Below are positions 8,687 through 17,951 of a stretch of DNA of 64,000 bases, in pieces. The position numbers and the translations under genes are program-made. The DNA comes from Limnoglobus roseus (lineage in GTDB: Bacteria > Planctomycetota > Planctomycetia > Gemmatales > Gemmataceae): NCBI RefSeq assembly GCF_008254045.1, contig NZ_CP042425.1, positions 7,826,163 through 7,890,162 of the forward strand, given 5' to 3'. The notes under the pieces were generated by a model. It was not told where the DNA came from. It did not search any database and saw nothing but the letters and a program-made list of their open reading frames with translations. Each line of letters starts with the position of its first letter. The first letter of the stretch is position 1.

Positions 8687-10768
8687 ATGAAACGATGCGT
8701 CTTCGGCTTACTGCTTCTACTCATCGGAGGTCCAACGATGCCCGTGTGGTCGGACGAAGGCATGTGGCTACTAAACCAGCCGCCGAAGGAGCAACTGAAG
8801 GCGAAGTACGGATTCACCCTGACCGACGGGTGGCTCGACCGGGCGATGAAGGCGAACGTGCGGTTCAACAGCGGCGGGTCCGGCGGGTTCGTCTCGGCCA
8901 CCGGACTGATCGTGACCAACCACCACATCGCCGCCGACGCCCTTCAGAAGCTCAGCAAGCCCGGCCTCGACCTGTACCACGACGGCTTCTTCGCGAAGGA
9001 GAAGGCCCAGGAATTGAAGTGCCCCGACCTGGAATTGAACGTCCTCCAGGGCATTGAGGACGTGACGGTCCGCGTCAACGCCGCCGTGAAGCCGGCGATG
9101 AAGCCGGCCGAGGCGTTCGCCGCCCGCCGGGCCGTCACGGGCGAGATCGAGAAAGATTCACTCGCAAAAACCGGTCTGCGCTCCGATGTGGTGATGCTGT
9201 ATCAGGGCGGGGCGTACCACCTGTACCGCTACAAGAAGTACACCGACGTCCGCCTCGTCTTCGCCCCGGAGTTCAACATCGCTGGCTTCGGCGGCGACGT
9301 GGACAACTTCGAGTACCCGCGGCACGGCCTCGACGTGGCCTTCTTCCGTGCCTACGAGAACGACCAACCCGTGCGGCCGCCGCACTTCTTCAAGTGGTCC
9401 GAGGTCGGGCCTGCCGAGAGCGACCTGGTGTTCGTCACCGGCCACCCCGGCACGACGAACCGCCTGGAAACGCTCGCGAAACTGAAGCACCGCCGCGACG
9501 AAACTTTGCCGTACACCCTCTACCGGCTCCGCACGCTGGAAGCCGCCCTGACGCAGTACAGCAACAACGGGCCGGAGGAATCCCGTCAGGCTGCGACCGA
9601 CCTGCACCGCGTCGCCAACACCCGCAAGGCGTCGAGCGGCCAACTGCAAGGGCTGCTCGACCCGCAAATCCTCAAGCAGAAAGACCTGCAAGAAGCCGAC
9701 CTGCAAAACCACTTAGCCGTGCCGGTCAAGCCTATCACGCCCGACCCGGTCCGGCACTGGCAAGCCATCGCGGCGGCCGAAAAGCAGTACGCGACGTTCG
9801 AGAAGGAGCACGCGCTGCTGGAAACCGGCCACGCCTTCTTCAGCGAACTGTTCACGATCGCCCGCCACGCGGTACGGATGGGCGACGAGTTGCCGAAGGC
9901 ATCGGCGGACCGCCTGCGGGAGTACCGCGACTCCAACCTGGAATCGCTGCGGTTCCAACTGCTCTCGCCAGCCCCGCTGTACCCGGCGTTAGAGCGGGCC
10001 AAGCTGCAAACGTCGTTGACGTTCCTGGCGGAAGTCCTCGGCGGCGACCACCCATTGGTGGTGCTGACGCTGGCGGGCAAGAACCCGGCGGCACGGGCGG
10101 AGGAACTGATCACCGGGACGAAGTTGTTCGACGTGGGAGAGCGGAAGAAGCTACTCGACGGCGGTTCGGCCGCGGTCGCCGCGAGTAGCGACCCGCTCAT
10201 TCAGTTGGCGAAAAGCCTCGATGAAGCCGCCCGAAAACTCCGCACGCGGTACGAGACGGAAGTCGAGGAACCGGAGCGGCAGGCCTATGCCGAGATCGCG
10301 AAGATTCGGTTCGCGGCGTTCGGCAACTCGGTCGCGCCGGACGCCACGTTCACCCTCCGCCTCGCGTTCGGCACGGTGAAGGGGTACGAAGTGGACGGCG
10401 AGAAACTCCCGTTCCACACGACCTTCGGCAGTGCGTTCGCCCGCGCGAAGTTGATGCAGAACCGCGAACCGTTCGACCTGCCGAAGCGGTGGCGGGACGG
10501 GAAGGCGAAGCTCGAACTGACGACGCCGTTCAACTTCGTGAGCACGGCCGATACGATCGGCGGCAACAGCGGTAGCCCCGTCCTCAACCGCGCCGGCGAA
10601 CTTGTCGGCATCAACTTCGACCGCAACCGACACGGGTTGGTGCGGAACTTCGTCTACACCGAGGTGCAAGCCCGGCACGTGGCGGTCCACAGCCGGGCGG
10701 TGCTGGAAGCGTTGCGAAAACTGTACGACGCCGAGTCGCTCGCCGGGGAGTTGGTCGGCGCGAAGTAA
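8687..10768 (+). CDS. S46-family serine peptidase (dipeptidyl-peptidase 7/11-like)
   Basis: The ATG at 8687 starts a signal peptide (MKRCVFGLLLLLIGG); in-frame codons upstream do not look coding. The mature protein has the S46 layout: the catalytic His in GLIVTNHHIA near residue 75, the Asp region in FGGDVDNFEYPRHG, and the catalytic Ser in IGGNSGSPVLN near residue 627. Length (693 residues) fits the family. S46 enzymes are periplasmic dipeptidyl-peptidases that remove dipeptides from peptide N-termini. The residue that separates DPP7 from DPP11 specificity was not assigned. The gene converges on the efflux adaptor gene, whose stop codon is 3 bp away. Confidence 0.88.
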   Translation: MKRCVFGLLLLLIGGPTMPVWSDEGMWLLNQPPKEQLKAKYGFTLTDGWLDRAMKANVRFNSGGSGGFVSATGLIVTNHHIAADALQKLSKPGLDLYHDGFFAKEKAQELKCPDLELNVLQGIEDVTVRVNAAVKPAMKPAEAFAARRAVTGEIEKDSLAKTGLRSDVVMLYQGGAYHLYRYKKYTDVRLVFAPEFNIAGFGGDVDNFEYPRHGLDVAFFRAYENDQPVRPPHFFKWSEVGPAESDLVFVTGHPGTTNRLETLAKLKHRRDETLPYTLYRLRTLEAALTQYSNNGPEESRQAATDLHRVANTRKASSGQLQGLLDPQILKQKDLQEADLQNHLAVPVKPITPDPVRHWQAIAAAEKQYATFEKEHALLETGHAFFSELFTIARHAVRMGDELPKASADRLREYRDSNLESLRFQLLSPAPLYPALERAKLQTSLTFLAEVLGGDHPLVVLTLAGKNPAARAEELITGTKLFDVGERKKLLDGGSAAVAASSDPLIQLAKSLDEAARKLRTRYETEVEEPERQAYAEIAKIRFAAFGNSVAPDATFTLRLAFGTVKGYEVDGEKLPFHTTFGSAFARAKLMQNREPFDLPKRWRDGKAKLELTTPFNFVSTADTIGGNSGSPVLNRAGELVGINFDRNRHGLVRNFVYTEVQARHVAVHSRAVLEALRKLYDAESLAGELVGAK

Positions 10769-10771
10769 CCG

Positions 10772-12058
10772 TTACTGTGCGGAACCGGTGACGGGTTCGA
10801 CCGCCATCCCTTCGGGCAAGTCGTCACCGGGACGGATCACGAGTCGCTCGGTGGCGGCGAGGCCCTGAACGATCTCGATCGACGTGCCGAAGTCGCGGCC
10901 GGTCTTCACCGTGCGATAACGGACGGTGTTCGTGGCGTCGACGATGGCGACCTTCGTTCCCTCGGCCCGCGTGATGACGGCCGCCCCCGGCACGCGCAGC
11001 ACCTTGGCCGCCGGCTTGAGGCGGAACCGCACCTGAAGGTACATGCCCGGCAGCAACGCCCCGTCCGCGTTCGGCACGTCCACTTGCACCCTCAGTGTGC
11101 GGGTCGTCGGGTCGAGCGAGTGCGTCGTCCGACTGACCTGCCCCCCGAACTCGCGGCCCGGGGCTTCGCGGCGGGACACCGGGGCGGCCATGCCGGCCGT
11201 GACGGATGATGCGTACGTCTGCGGCACGTCGGCGAAGATTCGCAGTGTGTCGATCCGGGCGAGGTGGAACAGTTCCTTCGCGTTGGCCGAGTTGTCGGCC
11301 ACGACCAAGGCACCCGCGTCGAAGTTCCGGGCCGTCACCACGCCCGTGAACGGGGCGGTGATCTTCTGGAAGGACTGCAAGTCTTCGAGCCGCTTGACGC
11401 TCGCCTCGTTCGCCTTGATCGTTGCTTCCGTCACCTTCGTTGTCGCCGCCGCAACCTTGTACGCGGCGTCCGCGGCGTCGAACTCCTGCTTCGAGAAAGC
11501 ATTCGTGTTGCTGAGATTTTGTGCGCGGTCGAGGTTGACGCGGCTGAGGTTCTCGTTGGCCTCGCTGCGCACGAGGTTCGCCTTCGATTCCGCGAGCGCG
11601 GCACGGGCTTGCAGGAGTTGCGCGTTCACTTCCGGCGTGTCGATCTCGGCGAGCAGTTGCCCTTCCTTCACGGGATCGCCGATGTCCACTAGCCACCGCT
11701 TCAGATAGCCGCTCGTCCGCGCGTAAACGGCAGTCTCCAGGTACGGAACGGCTGTGCCGGGGAGCACCTGATCGACGTGGTCGGGCGGTTGCTCGGGCAG
11801 GGTCGTGAGGACGCGCAGCCGGTCCGACGGAGCGATCGCCGTGGCTTCGCGGTTCTCCGTCTGCTTGTTTCGAGCTTGAAGGCCGGCATAGGCGAGTGCC
11901 ACGAAGGCTCCCACCGCCACCAACCCGATGAACGCCAGGCGGAGGAACGAAGGTCGGGTCGGCGGCCGGTCTTCGGTCGCGTGGTGTGATTCGGGGGCTG
12001 ACGGCTTTTGAGCCGGGGCTTCCACGGGAGGCTTCTCAAGAGTCAATTCCGTGTTCAC
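10772..12058 (-). CDS. RND efflux periplasmic adaptor (membrane fusion protein)
   Basis: A 428-residue HlyD/AcrA-type adaptor. A transmembrane anchor lies near residues 37-60 (LAFIGLVAVGAFVALAYAG). It is followed by a split lipoyl domain (LLAEIDTPEVNAQLLQARAA and the return strand ITAPFTGVVTARN), an Ala/Lys/Glu-rich coiled-coil hairpin, and a beta-barrel and membrane-proximal region with VPGAAVITRAEGTKVAI. It should bridge the inner-membrane pump to an outer-membrane channel; no TolC-like gene is adjacent. Its start overlaps the stop of the permease gene by 4 bp, so the two are translationally coupled with the permease first. Confidence 0.9.
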   Translation of the reverse strand: MNTELTLEKPPVEAPAQKPSAPESHHATEDRPPTRPSFLRLAFIGLVAVGAFVALAYAGLQARNKQTENREATAIAPSDRLRVLTTLPEQPPDHVDQVLPGTAVPYLETAVYARTSGYLKRWLVDIGDPVKEGQLLAEIDTPEVNAQLLQARAALAESKANLVRSEANENLSRVNLDRAQNLSNTNAFSKQEFDAADAAYKVAAATTKVTEATIKANEASVKRLEDLQSFQKITAPFTGVVTARNFDAGALVVADNSANAKELFHLARIDTLRIFADVPQTYASSVTAGMAAPVSRREAPGREFGGQVSRTTHSLDPTTRTLRVQVDVPNADGALLPGMYLQVRFRLKPAAKVLRVPGAAVITRAEGTKVAIVDATNTVRYRTVKTGRDFGTSIEIVQGLAATERLVIRPGDDLPEGMAVEPVTGSAQ

Positions 12059-15000
12059 GACACACCTCCCGCGGCCGGTTGTTGAGCAGCGTGGCTCATG
12101 GACTCTTCCTCTTCCTTCTGTTGTTCTTCCTCGTTCGACATCGGCGGCTTGCGGCGGAGCATGCTGTACATGATCGGCACGAAGAACAGCGTGTAGAACG
12201 TCGCGACCAGCAACCCGCCGATGACGGCCCGGCCGAGCGGAGCGTTCTGCTCGCCGCCGTCGCCGAGGCCGAGGGACATCGGCAACATGCCGACGATCAT
12301 CGCGAGGGCTGTCATGACCACGGGCCGCAACCGCGTGGACCCGGCGTCGAGGGCCGCGTCGTAGGCGTTCAGCCCGTCGTGCCGCCGTTCGTTTGCGAAC
12401 GTCACCATCAGGATGCTGTTCGCCGTGGCCACGCCGATGGTCATGATCCCGCCCATCAGTGCCGGTACGCTAATGGTGGTGCCGGTGGCGAACAAGGACC
12501 AGAGCATCCCCGCCGCCGCCCCCGGGAGGGCCGTCAGGATGATGAACGGGTCGATCCACGACTGGAAGTTCACGACCATCAGCAGGTAAACCAACAGCAC
12601 CGCGAACACCATCCCCCCGCCGAGGCCGAGGAACGATTCGTCCATGCTCTCGATCTGCCCGCGGATCGCGATGAGCGTGCCCTTTGGCAAAGTCGGCCGC
12701 GTTTGCTCGACGAGTCGCTTGATCTCGGTCGAAGCGCTACCCAGGTCGCGGTCCTGAATGCTCGCACTGATTTCATAGACGGGCTGCACGTTGTAGTGGC
12801 TGATCAGGCCGGCCGATTGCGACCGCCGCATTTCGGCGATGTTGGCGAGCAGTTGCGGAGAGCCGCCGTCGCGCGGCGGCGTGACCGGCGTGTTCAAGAG
12901 CGCCTCGACCGTACTCATCTGCGCCTGCGGCGTCTGCACCGCCACGCGGTAGTTGACCCCGTTCTTGGGGTTCACCCAGAAGTTTGGCGTCGCCACGTTG
13001 GAGGAACTGAGCGAGACGAGCAACGCGCGGGCCGCCTCTTGTTGGGTGACGTTCAGTTCGGACGCCAGCACGCGGTCCACGTCGATCTTCAAGTCCGGGG
13101 CGTCGGTGATCTGCCGGATGCGGGCGTCCACCACGCCGGGAATCTGGGCGATTTGATCGCGGAGCTTCTTCGCCGCCGCCAGGTTTTCCTCGCGCTTGAC
13201 GCCCACCACCTGCACGTTCACCGGGGCCGACTTGCCGAACGTCAACACCTGCCCCGTGATGTCGGCGGCGAGGAAGTCGAACGAGCAATTGGGGAACCGC
13301 TTCGGGAGTTCCTTCCGCAACTGCCGAATGTAGTCCGGCGTGGGCCGGTGATCCGGCTTGAGCGACACCAAAATCTCGCCGTCGGCCACGCTGACCAGTT
13401 CGCTCGTGATGTAGGACGTGTTGGTGTAGAACGGCGACACGCCCATGTTGTCCAAGATGGTATCGAGTTCCGTCTTCGGCACGATCTCGCGGATGACGTC
13501 TTCCACCCGACCGAAGATGCGCTCCGTTTCCTCAATCCGCGTGCCGGACGGAGCACGGACGTGGAGCCGAATTTGCCCGCCGTCGACCGTGGGGAAGAAG
13601 TCCCGCCCGGTCAGGAAGACCAACCCAATCGAGCCGGCCGCGAACAGGGACATCCCCGTGAGGGTGATCCACCGGTGGTGCAAGGCCCAATCGAGAAGCC
13701 CGCGGTACGCCTGGCGGAAGGCTTCGAAGCCGTGTTCGAAGAGGGCGTGCAGCCGGCCGAAGACGCCCTTCGCGTCGCCGTGGTGGCCGGTCATGTACTG
13801 ATCGGCTTCCTTCTTCATCAGGTACAGCATCAGCGTCGGCACCAGCGTCCGCGACAGCAGGTAGCTGGACATCATGGCGAAGATCACCGCCAACGCGAGC
13901 GGGATAAACAAGTAAGCCGCGGGACCGGTCAGGAACACGACCGGCACGAACACGATGCAGATGGCCAGGGTCGACACGAACGCCGGTATCGCAATTTGTT
14001 GGGCACCGTCCAGAATCGCCCGCCGGATCGGCTTCTTCATCGCCATGTTGCGGTGGACGTTCTCGATTTCGACGGTCGCGTCGTCCACGAGAATGCCCAC
14101 GGCCAGCGCCAGCCCGCCCAGCGTCATCACGTTGAGCGTCTGGCCGAACGCCCACAGGCCGATGATCGAGCAGAGGATCGAAAGGGGAATCGACGAGATC
14201 ACCACCACGGTCGAACGCCACGACCCCAGGAAGACCAGGATCAGCAGCGCCGTGAGCCCGGCGGCAATCGCCCCTTCGTGCAGAACCCCTTCGACCGCGT
14301 GCCGGACGAAGACGGATTGGTCGAAGAGGAGTTCGATCTTGAGTTCCGGCGGGAGTTGGGCCTGAATGTTCGGCAGGGCCGCCCGCACGCGGGTCACAAC
14401 GTCCAGCATGGACGCCCCCTCGGCCTTCAGAATCGGCAGCATCACAGCCCGCTTGCCGTCCCGGCGGACGACGTTCGTTTGCACCGCGAACCCGTCCCGC
14501 ACGTGGGCCACGTCCCGGAGATAGACCGGCACGCCGTTGATGCTCTTGACCGGAATGTTGTTGAACGCCTCCACCACCTCGGGGCTGCTGTTGACGCGGA
14601 CGTTGTAGTCGTACTCCCCGATCTTTGCGGTGCCGCCGGGTAGCACGAGGTTCTGAGTGTTCACGGCGGCACTGATGTCCGCGGCCGACAGACCGCGGGC
14701 GTAAAGTTGGTGCGGGTCGATGTCCACCATGATCTGCCGCGGCTTGCCGCCGTAGGGCTGGGGCACGCGGGCACCCTGAACGGTCCCGAGCCGCTGAATG
14801 ATGAAGTTCGCGGTGTAGTCGTACAGTTCCGCCTCGGTCAGCGTCTCGCTGGAGATAGCCAGTTGCACGATGGGCACACTCGTCGCACTGTAGCGGACGA
14901 TGTACGGCGGCGTCGTGCCCTGGGGCATGTTGTTCAGCACGGTCTGACAGGTGGCCGTCACTTGAGCGAGGCCGGCTTCGACCTTCGAGCCGGGGTAGAA

Positions 15001-15285
15001 GTAAACGCGGATGACGCCGGCCCCGTTGTAGGCCTGGCTCTCGATGTGCTCGATATCGCTCACCGACGCCGTGAGTACCCGCTCGGTGACGAGAAGAATC
15101 CGCCGCTCCACGTCGTCGGCCGGCATGCCCGAATAGAGGTACACCACGGACACGACGGGGATGTCGATGTTCGGGAAGTTGTCTACCGGCATCCGGCGGA
15201 TGGCCACCAGCCCAACGGCGAGGATGAGCACCGCCGCCACGAGGAAGGTGTACGTCCTTCGCAATGCCAGTTGCACGATCCACAT
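12055..15285 (-). CDS. RND efflux transporter permease (AcrB/HAE1 superfamily)
   Basis: The length of 1,076 residues fits an inner-membrane proton-driven pump. After the first transmembrane helix come the large periplasmic loop, the central helices with LALAVGILVDDATVEIENVH (the Asp pair of helix 4 used for proton relay) and a second half with the same architecture ending in VATFYTLFFVPIMYSML. Substrates range from drugs to organic acids in this superfamily and cannot be told here. The gene is first in a two-gene operon with the adaptor and is divergent from a GntR/FCD regulator 170 bp away, a likely local regulator. Confidence 0.92.
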   Translation of the reverse strand: MWIVQLALRRTYTFLVAAVLILAVGLVAIRRMPVDNFPNIDIPVVSVVYLYSGMPADDVERRILLVTERVLTASVSDIEHIESQAYNGAGVIRVYFYPGSKVEAGLAQVTATCQTVLNNMPQGTTPPYIVRYSATSVPIVQLAISSETLTEAELYDYTANFIIQRLGTVQGARVPQPYGGKPRQIMVDIDPHQLYARGLSAADISAAVNTQNLVLPGGTAKIGEYDYNVRVNSSPEVVEAFNNIPVKSINGVPVYLRDVAHVRDGFAVQTNVVRRDGKRAVMLPILKAEGASMLDVVTRVRAALPNIQAQLPPELKIELLFDQSVFVRHAVEGVLHEGAIAAGLTALLILVFLGSWRSTVVVISSIPLSILCSIIGLWAFGQTLNVMTLGGLALAVGILVDDATVEIENVHRNMAMKKPIRRAILDGAQQIAIPAFVSTLAICIVFVPVVFLTGPAAYLFIPLALAVIFAMMSSYLLSRTLVPTLMLYLMKKEADQYMTGHHGDAKGVFGRLHALFEHGFEAFRQAYRGLLDWALHHRWITLTGMSLFAAGSIGLVFLTGRDFFPTVDGGQIRLHVRAPSGTRIEETERIFGRVEDVIREIVPKTELDTILDNMGVSPFYTNTSYITSELVSVADGEILVSLKPDHRPTPDYIRQLRKELPKRFPNCSFDFLAADITGQVLTFGKSAPVNVQVVGVKREENLAAAKKLRDQIAQIPGVVDARIRQITDAPDLKIDVDRVLASELNVTQQEAARALLVSLSSSNVATPNFWVNPKNGVNYRVAVQTPQAQMSTVEALLNTPVTPPRDGGSPQLLANIAEMRRSQSAGLISHYNVQPVYEISASIQDRDLGSASTEIKRLVEQTRPTLPKGTLIAIRGQIESMDESFLGLGGGMVFAVLLVYLLMVVNFQSWIDPFIILTALPGAAAGMLWSLFATGTTISVPALMGGIMTIGVATANSILMVTFANERRHDGLNAYDAALDAGSTRLRPVVMTALAMIVGMLPMSLGLGDGGEQNAPLGRAVIGGLLVATFYTLFFVPIMYSMLRRKPPMSNEEEQQKEEEESMSHAAQQPAAGGVS

Positions 15286-15367
15286 GACGAGTCACCCTTC
15301 CCCACACCCGGACGCCCGACGCCATCAGGGAATACTGCCCCCGGAAATGAAGCTGTCATCGATTTAT

Positions 15368-15385
15368 CAATTATCAATAATATTG
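15368..15385. promoter_or_regulatory. AT-rich inverted repeat between the efflux operon and the GntR gene
   Basis: CAATTATCAATAATATTG contains ATTAT-CA-ATAAT in an otherwise GC-rich divergent intergenic region. It is a candidate operator for the adjacent GntR/FCD protein; this is inference from position and symmetry only. Confidence 0.3.
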
Positions 15386-15455
15386 CTCCCCTGCCCTGGA
15401 CTCTGTTCCTTCCTGGGCCAATAATCGTCGAAAGGTCATCTCTCCGGGCCGCACT

Positions 15456-16103
15456 ATGCCGATTCAAACTTTGAGCGTTCGCGACCACGTCCGGCGGACG
15501 ATTACCGAGCGCATCTTGGCCGGGGTGTATCAGCCCGGCGACCGTCTGATCGAGTTGCAAATCGCCCGCGAGTTGGGCACGAGTCAAGGCTCCGTCCGCG
15601 AAGCGTTGCGGGAGCTAGAAGCGTCCCGGATCGTGGAAACGGCCCCCCACCGTGGCACGAGGGTGCGAACAGTCAGCCCCCAGGAAATGCGGGAATCGTA
15701 CCTCGTGCGCGGGCTGTTGGAGGAAGCCGCAGCCCCAATGGCGGCGAAGGCATTCAAGGGGAACGCCGAACAACTTTGGAACGAGTGCGACACGATCATC
15801 GCTTGCGCCGAGCGCGGGGAGTTATCCGAACAGGCCGCCCACAACGCGGCGTTCCATCGAATGATCGTCGCGGCGTCTGGCAACGGCGTGCTGTTGCGGT
15901 TGTGGGATACCTTGGCCTTCGAAACCCGCACGCGCGTCCAACTCTCGCGGCCGAAGGCCGACCCCGTCGGCGACGCCAAGACGCATCGGCCCATCGCGAA
16001 AGCCCTGGAAAACGGCGACGGCAAACTGGCCGGCCGACTGCTCCGTGAGCACGCTGAGTTCTTCGCCCCTCCGGCCGACGCTCCGCAGTCCGAATCCGCT
16101 TGA
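15456..16103 (+). CDS. GntR-family transcriptional regulator, FadR/FCD subgroup
   Basis: The 215-residue protein has an N-terminal winged helix (residues 5-72) with ELGTSQGSVREALRELEASR as the recognition region and the APHRGTRV wing. An all-alpha FCD ligand domain follows (about 80-200) containing NAAFHRMIVAASGN, where His residues usually bind a metal or carboxylate ligand. Members commonly sense organic acids and repress neighbouring genes. It is divergent from the RND efflux operon, and its stop lies only 24 bp from the phosphodiesterase gene, so both are plausible targets. Confidence 0.9.
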   Translation: MPIQTLSVRDHVRRTITERILAGVYQPGDRLIELQIARELGTSQGSVREALRELEASRIVETAPHRGTRVRTVSPQEMRESYLVRGLLEEAAAPMAAKAFKGNAEQLWNECDTIIACAERGELSEQAAHNAAFHRMIVAASGNGVLLRLWDTLAFETRTRVQLSRPKADPVGDAKTHRPIAKALENGDGKLAGRLLREHAEFFAPPADAPQSESA

Positions 16104-16126
16104 CCTCTCCGACTGAGAATCGTCCC

Positions 16127-16930
16127 ATGAAGATCATCGCCACGTTCGGTTGGCTCACCCTTCTCGCGAGTTGGTGCCCGGCGGCGGACACGGCTCAACC
16201 GCTGAAACAAGCCCATGCTCACAACGACTACGAACACAAGCGGCCGCTCCTCGACGCGCTCGCGGAAGGCTTCTGTAGCGTCGAGGCCGATGTCTTCCTG
16301 GCCAAACCCGGGCTGCTCGTCGGGCACACGATTCTCGATTTGAAGCCCGAGCGGACGTTGCAGAAGTTGTACCTCGACCCGTTGCGGGAGCGGGCCAAAG
16401 CGAACGGCGGCCGCATCTACAAGAACGGCCCGACGGTTTACTTGCTCATCGACGTGAAGACCGACGCGAAGACGACCTGGGCGGCCCTCGCGAAAGTCTT
16501 GGAGGAGTACGCCGACATCTTGAGCGTCAGCGGCGACGGCAAGTTCGAAGAGAAGGCGGTAACGGTCGTCATCAGCGGCAACTGCGACCGCGAAGCGATT
16601 ACGGCTCAGAAGGTGCGATTCGCCGGCATCGATGGCCGGCCGAAGGACTTGGAGGGAAAATCGCCGGCCGCGCTGATCCCGTGGGTGAGCGCGAGTTGGG
16701 ATTCGCAATTCCAGTGGAAGGGCACCGGGGCATTCCCCGCGGCCGAGGATCGGAAGTTACGGGACTACGTCAAGAAGGCCCACGAACAAAAGCGGCTTGT
16801 CCGATTCTGGGCGACGCCGGACAAGCCGGAAGCGTGGGCGGTGCAACTCGCGGCCGGCGTCGATCTCATCAACACCGACGAGCTGCCGGAGTTGCGTCAA
16901 TTCCTTTCCTTCTCAAGCCCGGCTCCTTGA
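16127..16930 (+). CDS. Secreted PLC-like phosphodiesterase (AIM6 / GDPD-like)
   Basis: The ATG at 16127 gives a signal peptide (MKIIATFGWLTLLASWCPA); a TTG at 16100 overlapping the GntR stop is in frame but would bury that signal. The 267-residue product has AHAHNDYEHKRPLLDAL and SVEADVFL, the His/Glu/Asp cluster of PLC-like TIM-barrel phosphodiesterases, and VDLINTDELPELRQFL at the C terminus, as in glycerophosphodiesterases. The substrate is not determinable, perhaps a phosphodiester or lipid head group. It is probably co-transcribed with the GntR gene. Confidence 0.75.
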   Translation: MKIIATFGWLTLLASWCPAADTAQPLKQAHAHNDYEHKRPLLDALAEGFCSVEADVFLAKPGLLVGHTILDLKPERTLQKLYLDPLRERAKANGGRIYKNGPTVYLLIDVKTDAKTTWAALAKVLEEYADILSVSGDGKFEEKAVTVVISGNCDREAITAQKVRFAGIDGRPKDLEGKSPAALIPWVSASWDSQFQWKGTGAFPAAEDRKLRDYVKKAHEQKRLVRFWATPDKPEAWAVQLAAGVDLINTDELPELRQFLSFSSPAP

Positions 16931-16943
16931 CTAAGTGAGGCGG

Positions 16944-17951
16944 CTAAAACAGATTCCGCAGGAACTCCTGCACGTCATCCCACCCGTCGGCGGCCGTCTC
17001 GAAATCCACCTCCATCCGCGTGACCGCTTCCGGCCGTACGATCGCCGGCGGCAACGGGGTCGTCACCGACGGGTTGAGCGGAATCTGAAACCCGCCGCCC
17101 GTGGCAAGCCGGCCTTCACAGGTGAGCAGGTAGTCGATCAGCGCCCGCCCTCCGACGAGATTCGGGCCGCTCTTGACGAGAGCGAGCGTGTTCGGGATGT
17201 ACAGCACGCCCATCCGCGGGAACTGCGGATTCGGCTCCCCGTCAGGGAACACGATCGCCACCGACTTCCCGGCGTTGAGTTCGATGATCGCGTCATCGGT
17301 GTCGGTGAGGCCGATGGCGAAATCGCCGTTGGCGACCCGCACGGCGGCCTGCTTGTTCCCCGGTACGATCTGCACGTCGTTCGCCTTCAAGTCGCGGTAG
17401 AACGCCGTCGCCCGCTCCCGACCGAGGACTTCGAAGAGGCACGCGGCTTGCGTCGCGGTCGTGCCGAACAGCGGCTTCGCCATCGCGACCTTGCCCCGCC
17501 ACTTCGGGTCGGTCAGGTCAAACATACTCTTCGGCCGGTCCGCTTCGGGAACGAGGTTCGTGTTCACGATCAACACGCGGGCGCGGGCCGCGAAGGCTTG
17601 CCACGTTTGGTTGAGCGGCCGCGTCCACCCGGGAAAGTCCGCGGCGTCCGGCGAGGCGTACGGTTCATAGACGCCGGCCCGCGACAGGCGGATGGTGTTG
17701 AGGATTTCGTTGTTCCAGTGAACGTCGCAGCGCGGGTGGCCTTGCTCGGCTTGCAGTTCCGCGGCGAGGCTGACCGACTTGTTCGCCTCAGTGTCGAACT
17801 TCGGCGAAAGGGTCAGCTTCGATTGGCGGCGGAAGTCACCGAACAGCGGCTCGGCGAACTCCCGATCCTGGGCCGAGTAGAGAATGACCCGGTCCGCCGG
17901 TTTCGAGCAACCGGCCGTCAGCAGTAACAGGAGCAGCAGAAAGACTCGCAT
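16944..17951 (-). CDS. Extracellular solute-binding lipoprotein (iron ABC type)
   Basis: The 335-residue protein starts with a lipoprotein signal (MRVFLLLLLLLTAGC; lipobox LTAG-Cys15). It continues as a type 2 periplasmic binding protein: VILYSAQDREFAEPLF, DVHWNNEI, DLTDPKWRGKVAMAKPLFG and FAIGLTDTDDAI resemble the FbpA/AfuA ferric-binding group. No permease or ATPase genes lie nearby, so the partner transporter is elsewhere or the protein has another role. Its start codon shares one base with the stop of the uronate-isomerase-like gene, indicating co-translation; a link to sugar acid use is possible but unproven. Confidence 0.82.
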   Translation of the reverse strand: MRVFLLLLLLLTAGCSKPADRVILYSAQDREFAEPLFGDFRRQSKLTLSPKFDTEANKSVSLAAELQAEQGHPRCDVHWNNEILNTIRLSRAGVYEPYASPDAADFPGWTRPLNQTWQAFAARARVLIVNTNLVPEADRPKSMFDLTDPKWRGKVAMAKPLFGTTATQAACLFEVLGRERATAFYRDLKANDVQIVPGNKQAAVRVANGDFAIGLTDTDDAIIELNAGKSVAIVFPDGEPNPQFPRMGVLYIPNTLALVKSGPNLVGGRALIDYLLTCEGRLATGGGFQIPLNPSVTTPLPPAIVRPEAVTRMEVDFETAADGWDDVQEFLRNLF